Source of the DNA: Candidatus Hydrogenedentota bacterium
GTDB taxonomy: Bacteria > Hydrogenedentota > Hydrogenedentia > Hydrogenedentales > CAITNO01
Reading direction: 5' to 3'
DNA length: 40,683 nt
Assembly (NCBI GenBank): GCA_012730045.1
Contig: JAAYBR010000048.1
Span: forward strand, 1-40,683
Shown: in pieces, positions 33,779 through 40,683 of the stretch
Layout of the letters: each line of letters starts with the position of its first letter
Position numbering within the stretch: the stretch's first letter is position 1
The notes under the pieces: generated by a model
What the model saw: only the letters and a program-made list of their open reading frames with translations
What the model was told of the DNA's origin: nothing
Databases searched by the model: none
Made by a program: the position numbers and the translations under genes

Positions 33779-35974
33779 ATGAAAGTGTTGCTGACCGGCG
33801 GCGCGGGGTATCTCGGCATGGTCACCGCCGCGACGCTGTCGCGCCGGGGCCACGAGGTCGTGGTGTTCGACCGCTTCTGCCATCTCCGCGAGGGGGACAC
33901 CCCGGCGGCGTTCATGGCGCGCCACGCCGCGCCGGGCGTCTCGTGGGTTGCGGGCGACGTGCGCCGGCTCCAGGAGCACCCCGCCCTGCTGGACGGCGTG
34001 GACGCCGTCATCCACCTGGCCAGCGTGTGCAACGACCCCTCGTGCGACCTGAACGCGGAGATGGCCTTCGACGTCAACACGGAGAGCACGAAGGAGCTGG
34101 CGCGCCAGGCCGTCGCGTGCGGGGTGCGGCGGTTCGTCTTCGCGTCGAGCTGCGCCGTCTACGGACGGGGTGTCTTCGAGCTGCTGGACGAGGCCAGCCC
34201 GGCGAACCCCGTGTCCGCGTTCGCCCAGAGCAAGCTCCAGGCGGAGGAGGCCCTGCTGCGGCTGGAGGGCGCGGCCTTCGAGCCCGTCTGCGCGCGCATG
34301 GCCACGCTGTTCGGCGTTTCGCCGCGCATGCGTTTCGACCTCGCGGTGAACCAGATGGTCGCCACCGCCGTGCGCCAGGGCAAGATCGTCGTGCGCGGCG
34401 GCGGCGCGCAGTGGCGGCCCTTCGTCCACATTGCCGACGCCGCCGAGGCCCTCGCCCGCATGGCCGAGGCCCCCGCGGCGGCCGTGTCCGGGCAGGTCTT
34501 CAACGTCGGCGACGACGCGGGGAACGTGCAGATCCGCGCACTGGCGGACCGCGTGGCCGCGCGGATTCCCGGCACGGCGGTGGAGGTGCCCAAGGACGAC
34601 GACGACAAGCGGGACTACCGGGTGCTCTTCGCCAAGCTCCGCGACCGCCTGGGCTTTGCCTGCGCGCGGACCATGGAGGAGGGCATGGACGAGCTGCGCG
34701 CCCATCTGGATGCGAACCCGGACGTCCAGCCCTTCGACGAGGCCCACAACAACGTGGCGCGCATGAAACGCCTGCTGGACACGCCGGTGGACGACGGCGG
34801 CGAGCCCGTCGCGGCGCGGTTCATTCCCCTCGCGCGGCCGTCCCTCGGGCCGGAGGAGGAGGAGGCCGTGCTGGGGGCCCTCCGCAGCGGCTGGCTCACC
34901 TCGGGGCCGCAGATTCAGACCTTCGAGCGCATGTTCGCCGGGACGACCGGCGCGGCCCACACCGTGGCCGTGTGTTCCTGCACCGCCGCGCTCCACCTGT
35001 GCCTCGCGCGCCTCGGGCTGAAGCCCGGCGACGAGGTCGTCACCCCGCCCATCACCTGGGCCTCCACGGGCAACACGCTGCTAAACATGGGGCTCGTGCC
35101 GAAGTTTGTGGACGTGGCCCCGGACACGCTCAACCTGAACCCCGGCCTGCTGGAGGCCGCCCTCACGGAGCGCACCCGCGCCGTCATCCCCGTCCACCTC
35201 GCGGGGAACCCCTGCGACATGGACCGGATCAACGAGATTGCGGCGCGCCGCGGCGTGGCCGTCATCGAGGACGCCGCCCACGCCCTCGGCGCGGCCTACG
35301 GCGACGGCACGTCCGTCGGCGCGGGGAAGAACCCCGCCTGCTTCAGCTTCTACGCCATCAAGAACATCACCACCATGGAGGGCGGCATGATCACCGCGCC
35401 CGACGCGGAGTCCGCCGCCGGGCTGCGCCTCCTCGCGTCCAACGGCATGAGCGCCACCGCGTGGGACCGCTACGGCCGCAGCGCCGTGCCCGCGCCCGCC
35501 CAGGTGCTGCAGCCCGGCTTCAAGTACGCCCTCGGCAACGTCGGCGCCGCCATGGGCATTGAGCAGCTCAAGAAGTTCGCCGCGTTCAAGGCCGCGCGGA
35601 CGCGGCTCGCCGCCATGTACCGCGCCGTCCTCGGCGACGTGGAGGAGATCGTCCTGCCCCCGGACTGCGCCCGCGGCGCCCACGCCTGGCACCTGTTCAT
35701 GGTCCGCCTGCGGCTGGACAAGCTGAGCCGCTCCCGCGACGAGATCGCCGCCGACCTCCGCCGCGAGAACATCGGCACGGGCGTCCACTTCTACGGGCTG
35801 CACCTGCACCCCTACTACCGCGAGACCCTCGGCCTGCGCCCCGAAGACCTGCCCGAAGCCACCAAGGCCTCCGGGGAAATCCTCTCCCTGCCCCTCCACC
35901 CCCAGCTCACCGACAAGAACCTCCACGAGGTCGTCTCCGCCCTGAAAAAAGTCCTCGCCCACCGGCAGCGGTAA
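33779..35974 (+). CDS. Fusion: NAD-dependent sugar epimerase/dehydratase + DegT aminotransferase
   Basis: This 731-aa protein joins two sugar-nucleotide enzymes. Residues 1-315 form an extended SDR: GGAGYLG (7-13), DRFCHLREGD, HLASVCNDPS, FASSCAVYG and FNVGDDAGN. The catalytic Tyr-x-x-x-Lys reads FAQSK: Phe148 replaces Tyr while Lys152 remains, so redox chemistry may be lost or altered. Residues 350-731 are a DegT/DnrJ/EryC1 PLP enzyme: ARPSLGPEEEEAVLGALRSG, HLAGNPCDMDRI, EDAAHALGAAYGDG and PLP-lysine Lys528 in FYAIKNITTMEGGM. DegT enzymes aminate keto-sugars made by a 4,6-dehydratase or epimerase, so the fusion would channel an intermediate for a surface amino sugar. The start at 33779 has GAGGAG upstream and sits at the Rossmann strand. 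Confidence 0.9.
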   Translation: MKVLLTGGAGYLGMVTAATLSRRGHEVVVFDRFCHLREGDTPAAFMARHAAPGVSWVAGDVRRLQEHPALLDGVDAVIHLASVCNDPSCDLNAEMAFDVNTESTKELARQAVACGVRRFVFASSCAVYGRGVFELLDEASPANPVSAFAQSKLQAEEALLRLEGAAFEPVCARMATLFGVSPRMRFDLAVNQMVATAVRQGKIVVRGGGAQWRPFVHIADAAEALARMAEAPAAAVSGQVFNVGDDAGNVQIRALADRVAARIPGTAVEVPKDDDDKRDYRVLFAKLRDRLGFACARTMEEGMDELRAHLDANPDVQPFDEAHNNVARMKRLLDTPVDDGGEPVAARFIPLARPSLGPEEEEAVLGALRSGWLTSGPQIQTFERMFAGTTGAAHTVAVCSCTAALHLCLARLGLKPGDEVVTPPITWASTGNTLLNMGLVPKFVDVAPDTLNLNPGLLEAALTERTRAVIPVHLAGNPCDMDRINEIAARRGVAVIEDAAHALGAAYGDGTSVGAGKNPACFSFYAIKNITTMEGGMITAPDAESAAGLRLLASNGMSATAWDRYGRSAVPAPAQVLQPGFKYALGNVGAAMGIEQLKKFAAFKAARTRLAAMYRAVLGDVEEIVLPPDCARGAHAWHLFMVRLRLDKLSRSRDEIAADLRRENIGTGVHFYGLHLHPYYRETLGLRPEDLPEATKASGEILSLPLHPQLTDKNLHEVVSALKKVLAHRQR

Positions 35975-35984
35975 CCCTACTTCC

Positions 35985-36410
35985 GTAGCGCAGGCGTTCC
36001 GCCTGCAAGGTCTTTATGTCTTATGTACCGCCAGCGTCCCGCTGGCCCCGTCTTTTTCTCTGGCCGCCGGCATGGCTCGCGTGCCAAAGACAAGGCCGCC
36101 GGGACGGCGGCGCTACGGAACAGCCCCGCCAGCCCGCCCCCGTAGCGCAGGCGTCCCGCCTGCAAGGTCTTTCTGCCTTCCGTACCGCCAGCGTCCCGCT
36201 GGCCCCGTCTTTTTCTCTGGCCGCCGGCATGGCTCGCGTGCCAAAGACAAGGCCGCCGGGACGGCGGCGCTACGGAACAGCCCCGCCAGCCCGCCCCCGT
36301 AGCGCCAGCGTCCCGCCTGCAAGGTCTTTCTGTCTTCCGTACCGCCAGCGTCCCGCCTGCAAGGTCTTCCTGCCTTCCGTACCGCCAGCGTCTCGCTGGC
36401 CTTGTCTTCG
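35985..36410. repeat. Array of REP-like hairpin modules with 124-bp duplication
   Basis: Nine short modules share a TCC(C)- or GGGA-type loop, but their stems change in a paired way: GCAGGC/GCCTGC at 35990, CCAGCG/CGCTGG at 36031, CCGCCG/CGGCGG at 36096, and repeats of these to 36399. Two modules (near 36305 and 36345) have hybrid, mismatched stems. Positions 36025-36148 and 36182-36305 are identical over 124 bp (period 157). No gene is supported in 35975-36451. Similar hairpins lie at 1922-2006. Confidence 0.85.
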
Positions 36411-36451
36411 GTTCCGGGAATCGCCCCGCCGCCGCGGCATGTTTCCCCAAC

Positions 36452-36841
36452 ATGGAACCTTATACCCTGCTCTACGACGGCGCGTGCCCCCTCTGCCGCG
36501 CGGGCGCGGCGAGCGTGACCCGCCTGTCCCGCGCGGGACGGATACGCGGCGTGTCCTTTGACTCCGCCCGCGAAGACCCCGCCCTCGCCAGTCTCCTCGG
36601 CGACACGATGCCCGACGGCTTCATTCTCCGCACTACGGCCGGCACCGTCCTGCGCGGCGCGGAAGCCGTCCCCGAACTCCTCCGCGCCACGGGAACTCTC
36701 GGGTTCTTGGCCCCGGTACTGCGCCTTCCGCCGTGCTCCTGGATTTTCCCCCGGGCCTACCGCTGGCTGGCCGCCAACCGCCACTGGGTCTCCCGGTGTC
36801 TTTTCAGTTGCGATAGGGGAGGGTGCGGGCGCGGGGCATGA
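36452..36841 (+). CDS. DCC family thiol-disulfide oxidoreductase-like protein (DUF393)
   Basis: This 129-aa protein begins with the family signature LLYDGACPLCRAG, with Cys13 and Cys16 in a CxxC, and continues with IRGVSFDS and PDGFILRTTAGTVLRGAEAV, all typical of DUF393/DCC proteins. It ends with a hydrophobic stretch and an extra Cys-rich tail (CLFSCDRGGCGRGA). The family is proposed to act in thiol redox reactions, but biochemical proof is scarce. It lies after the hairpin array with no clear ribosome binding site. Its end is 95 bp before the HAD phosphatase start. Confidence 0.85.
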   Translation: MEPYTLLYDGACPLCRAGAASVTRLSRAGRIRGVSFDSAREDPALASLLGDTMPDGFILRTTAGTVLRGAEAVPELLRATGTLGFLAPVLRLPPCSWIFPRAYRWLAANRHWVSRCLFSCDRGGCGRGA

Positions 36842-36936
36842 CGCCGCAGTCGCGGCGGAACGGGGGCGGGCGGTATACTCTCCCCTGCGGCCCGCAAGGC
36901 CGACATCACAACCCTACGGCCCACGGAGACTCCCCC

Positions 36937-37749
36937 ATGCCCCCCCTCCACGCGCTTTCCGCCTTTCTGTTGGACATGGACGGCACGCTGTATCTGGGGA
37001 AGTCGCGTCTGCCGGGGGCGGAGGAGCTGATCCAGACCCTCCGCGACACGGGGCGCCGGCATCTCTACCTGACGAACAACCCGTCATCCGACGGCGCGGC
37101 CTACGCGGAGAAGCTGCGGGGCATGGGCATTCCGGCGGAGGCGGAGGAAGTGTTCACGGCGGGTGCCGCCACGGCGGACTATGTCGCGCGGGACTTGGGA
37201 TTCCGGCGGGTCTTCGCCCTGGGCACGCCCTCGTTCGAGGAGGAGCTGCGCCGCGCGGGGGTGGACCCCGCGGCGAAGGACCCGGAGGCGGTGGTGCTGG
37301 CCTTTGACAAGACGCTGACCTACGCGAAACTGGAGCGGGCCTGCCTGCTCCTGCGGGAGGGGCTGCCCTACATCGCCAGCAACCCGGACAAGGTCTGCCC
37401 CACGGACTACGGCTACATCCCGGACTGCGGGGCCATGGCCGCCCTGCTCTTCGAGGCCACCGGGCGCACCCCGCACTTTGTCGGCAAGCCCAGCCCGGAG
37501 TTCGCCCGGCTGGCCCTGGAGCGCCTCGGCGCACGGCCGGAGGAGGCCGCCATGGTCGGCGACCGCCTCTACACCGACATGGAGATGGCCCGCCTCGCGG
37601 GCATGACGGGCATCCTCCTCCTCAGCGGCGAGACCCACCCCGAGGATCTGGATGCCGCGCCCCACCAGCCCGCCTTCGTGTTGGAGAACGCCGGAGCCCT
37701 CGCTCAGGCGCTGCGGGGAGCCGGACCCCTGCGGAGGGAAGCGAACTGA
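36937..37749 (+). CDS. HAD-IIA phosphatase, NagD-like
   Basis: This 270-aa cytoplasmic phosphatase has the HAD motifs in order. Motif I is FLLDMDGTLYLG (nucleophile Asp13, Asp15), motif II is YLTNNPS, the motif III Lys is in HFVGKPSPE and motif IV is AMVGDRLYTDM. The cap of about 120 residues between motifs II and III is of type IIA, as in NagD, AraL and p-nitrophenyl phosphatases, which hydrolyse sugar or nucleotide phosphates. The ATG at 36937 has GGAG 8 nt upstream; the open frame back to 36823 is rejected. A TATACT box sits about 65 bp upstream. The substrate is unknown. Confidence 0.92.
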   Translation: MPPLHALSAFLLDMDGTLYLGKSRLPGAEELIQTLRDTGRRHLYLTNNPSSDGAAYAEKLRGMGIPAEAEEVFTAGAATADYVARDLGFRRVFALGTPSFEEELRRAGVDPAAKDPEAVVLAFDKTLTYAKLERACLLLREGLPYIASNPDKVCPTDYGYIPDCGAMAALLFEATGRTPHFVGKPSPEFARLALERLGARPEEAAMVGDRLYTDMEMARLAGMTGILLLSGETHPEDLDAAPHQPAFVLENAGALAQALRGAGPLRREAN

Positions 37750-37798
37750 GGCGGAGCAGGCGGGCGCACCGTCCGCAACGGCCTATGCGTTCGCTCCA

Positions 37799-37963
37799 GG
37801 GCGCGGCAAGCGGCGCCCCTACGAGAGGATTCCCCGGCGTTTTCGCGTGAACTTAGGGCATGGGCAGGTAGGGCGCGTTAAGCGGCGCCCCTACGAGAGG
37901 ATTCCCCGGCGTTTTCGCGTATGCCCGAGGCATGGGCAGGTAGGGGCGCCGCTTGCCGCGCCC
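37799..37963. repeat. 165-bp palindromic repeat element
   Basis: Exact 24-bp terminal inverted repeats (37799-37822 and 37940-37963; GGGCGCGGCAAGCGG at the left tip) enclose a direct repeat of 41 bp (37808-37848 and 37880-37920). A shorter repeat GGCATGGGCAGGTAGGG also occurs twice inside. There is no open frame. It could be a miniature mobile element or a dispersed structural repeat. The following bases to 38139 show nothing I recognise. Confidence 0.8.
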
Positions 37964-38139
37964 TCTTCTTTCCCGGCAGGACTGTCTCACCCGGTGGGTG
38001 AGGGGCATCCCTTTCACGACAGCATGCGTTCCCCTGCGCGTTCACCTAACACGCCTGATTCCGTCCCTTGCCTTATCCAACAATCCGGCCTCCCGTACCC
38101 GGAACAGCGCCGGCATAATCTGTGAATAGTGACATTTCA

Positions 38140-38169
38140 TTGAAGCATTCCCCCGTCTTGAGGTATCAT
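38140..38169 (+). promoter_or_regulatory. Putative promoter of the aldolase gene
   Basis: TTGAAG (38140-38145) and TATCAT (38164-38169) are separated by 18 nt, in a locally AT-richer stretch about 50 nt before the aldolase ATG at 38220. Confidence 0.5.
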
Positions 38170-38219
38170 GGCGTCTTCCCGGCGCAATGACTGCCCCGGA
38201 AAACCCCTGGAGAAGCCCC

Positions 38220-39161
38220 ATGTTTCGGCCCGAAATTAAAGTCCTCGACTGCACCATCCGCGACGGCGGGCTGATGAATGAGTGGAAGTTTGAGAAGTCC
38301 CTCGTGAAGGACGTGTTTCACGGCCTGGCCCAGGCGGGCGTGGACTATGTTGAGCTGGGCTACCGCGCGGACAAGCGGCAGTTCAACCCGGCGGACTTCG
38401 GTCCCTGGCGTTTCTGCGACGAGGCGGATCTGCGCGAGGTGGCCTACGAGTGCGGCACCAAGGTCTCCATCATGTGCGATGTGGGCCGCACAGACTACGA
38501 CAGCTTCCTGCCCGCCTCCGAGTCCATCGTGAAGCTGGTGCGCGTCGCCACCTACGTCAAGGACGTGGACAAGGCCATCCACCTGGGCAACCATGTGAAG
38601 AGCCTGGGCTACGAGGTGTCGGTGAACATCATGGCCGCGTCGCACGCCCTGGAGCCCGACCTCGACGAGGCCCTCGACCAGCTCGCCGCCACAAACTTCG
38701 ACATGGTCTACATCGTGGACAGCTTCGGGTACTTCTACAGCGAGCAGATCCACTATCTCGCCGACAAGTACCTTTCACACCTTCCAGGGAAACAGATCGG
38801 CATCCACTGCCATGACAACCAGTGTCTCGGTTTCGCCAACACCATCGAGGGGATCATCAAGGGCGTCAACCGCCTCGACGCGACCATCTACGGCATCGGC
38901 CGCGCCGCGGGCAACTGCCCCCTGGAGCTGCTGCTCGGTTTCCTGAAGAATCCAAAGTTCAACGTGCGCCCCATTTTTGACCTCATCGAGAAGTACTTCG
39001 TGGACATGAAGAAGGAGCTGCGCTGGGGCTACGAGATTCCCTACGCCATCACCGGCATCCTGAACAAGCACCCGCGCGCGGCCATGGCCTTCATGAAGGG
39101 CGTCCACGGAAACACCTTCTCCGAGTTCTACGACGAGCTGCTCAACGCCGACGAACTGTAA
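38220..39161 (+). CDS. HMGL-like (DRE-TIM) aldolase domain protein
   Basis: This 313-aa TIM-barrel protein belongs to the HMG-CoA-lyase-like/DRE-TIM metallolyase superfamily. VLDCTIRDGGLMNEWKF is the DRE-like motif (here D-x-x-x-RDGG), GVDYVELGYR follows, and GIHCHDNQCLGFANTIEG carries the metal-binding His-x-His. RAAGNCPLELLLGFL matches the typical late segment. Members cleave or form C-C bonds with 2-oxo acids, for example 4-hydroxy-2-oxovalerate aldolase; similar stand-alone proteins occur in surface-polysaccharide loci. The ATG at 38220 has TGGAGAAG 4 nt upstream; an in-frame ATG at 38187 is possible. The C-terminal 50 residues are not recognised. Confidence 0.88.
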   Translation: MFRPEIKVLDCTIRDGGLMNEWKFEKSLVKDVFHGLAQAGVDYVELGYRADKRQFNPADFGPWRFCDEADLREVAYECGTKVSIMCDVGRTDYDSFLPASESIVKLVRVATYVKDVDKAIHLGNHVKSLGYEVSVNIMAASHALEPDLDEALDQLAATNFDMVYIVDSFGYFYSEQIHYLADKYLSHLPGKQIGIHCHDNQCLGFANTIEGIIKGVNRLDATIYGIGRAAGNCPLELLLGFLKNPKFNVRPIFDLIEKYFVDMKKELRWGYEIPYAITGILNKHPRAAMAFMKGVHGNTFSEFYDELLNADEL

Positions 39162-39265
39162 GGATTCTCGGCGCCTTCGGGCAGGATGTACACAAGTTTT
39201 TCGCGGTGCCGGGGGTGTAAACAACGCATAGTGCTAAATACGCGGTTCTTCGGCGCGTTTTTGGA

Positions 39266-39294
39266 TTGCCTTTTGCGGGGGTTGCGGGTATAAT
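39266..39294 (+). promoter_or_regulatory. Strong sigma-70-type promoter
   Basis: TTGCCT (39266-39271), a 17-nt spacer and a perfect TATAAT (39289-39294) lie 95 bp before the ATG of the Gly-rich protein gene. The leader between is AT-rich for this genome and contains no start codon with a good site before 39389. Confidence 0.75.
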
Positions 39295-39388
39295 TTTCAC
39301 AAAGTAGAATTGGGTGTGTTTTCCTTTGAGGTCATTTCCGGCGGGGTGAGGCATCTTGGCCGGAACAACAAACGTTGGGAGCAGGGCA

Positions 39389-40683
<1,295 letters not shown>

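Noticed and set aside
36025-36305. Possible CRISPR array
   Set aside because: The repeats are 124 bp with period 157 and made of hairpin modules; there are no short uniform repeats with unique spacers and no cas genes.

Overview
The window is GC-rich bacterial DNA. Gene content and style suggest an uncultured, heterotrophic Gram-negative lineage of the Hydrogenedentota / Planctomycetota type: exported GH99-like and GH36 enzymes, a ceramidase-like exported amidase, Tat-exported TIM-barrel proteins, a PQQ-type beta-propeller, proteins with Ala/Pro-rich tails, a giant Gly-rich exported protein, and many short hairpin repeats between genes. This placement is an inference from style; no rRNA gene is present to confirm it.

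Layout. (1) 458-1888: a MATE-family exporter, flanked by hairpin and inverted repeats. (2) 2084-8525: a 6.4-kb integrative element inserted into the 3' part of a tRNA-Arg(ACG) gene. A perfect 48-bp direct repeat bounds it. The intact tRNA lies at 8481-8557 and the displaced 3' end at 2084-2131. The element carries a tyrosine recombinase, an excisionase-like HTH protein, a RepA-like AAA ATPase, a terminase-small-subunit-like HTH protein, small unknown genes, a ParB-like gene remnant, iteron-like repeats and putative recombinase arm sites. It has no capsid, tail or conjugation gene and looks like a minimal phage-satellite or replicating island. (3) 8641-16250, minus strand: an exported GH99/WbsX-like protein, a Crp/Fnr regulator, and an operon of a ceramidase-like/Ntn-hydrolase fusion with two membrane proteins. 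(4) 16712-17755: an SDR oxidoreductase with a small Cys-rich membrane protein. Divergent to these is a two-component pair (18066-22310): a regulator with an N-terminal HTH and C-terminal receiver, and a 1208-aa hybrid histidine kinase.

(5) 22429-25953, minus strand: an exported double rhodanese, an exported sugar-isomerase-like TIM barrel and a Tat-signal TIM barrel. (6) 26079-28896: a three-subunit proton-translocating NAD(P) transhydrogenase operon (pntA1-pntA2-pntB) ending in a clear intrinsic terminator. (7) 29208-33683, plus strand: a PQQ-like beta-propeller, a crotonase and a GH36 alpha-galactosidase. (8) 33779-35974: a single-chain fusion of a sugar-nucleotide epimerase/dehydratase and a DegT-type aminotransferase, whose SDR half lacks the usual catalytic Tyr. 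(9) 35985-39161: a hairpin-repeat array, a DCC-family protein, a NagD-like HAD phosphatase, a 165-bp palindromic repeat element and an HMGL-like aldolase. (10) 39389 to the window end: the start of a large exported Gly-rich PGRS-like protein behind a strong promoter.

The features most worth pursuing are the tRNA-Arg element, the ceramidase/Ntn-hydrolase fusion, the epimerase/aminotransferase fusion with Tyr replaced by Phe, and the families of structured intergenic repeats.
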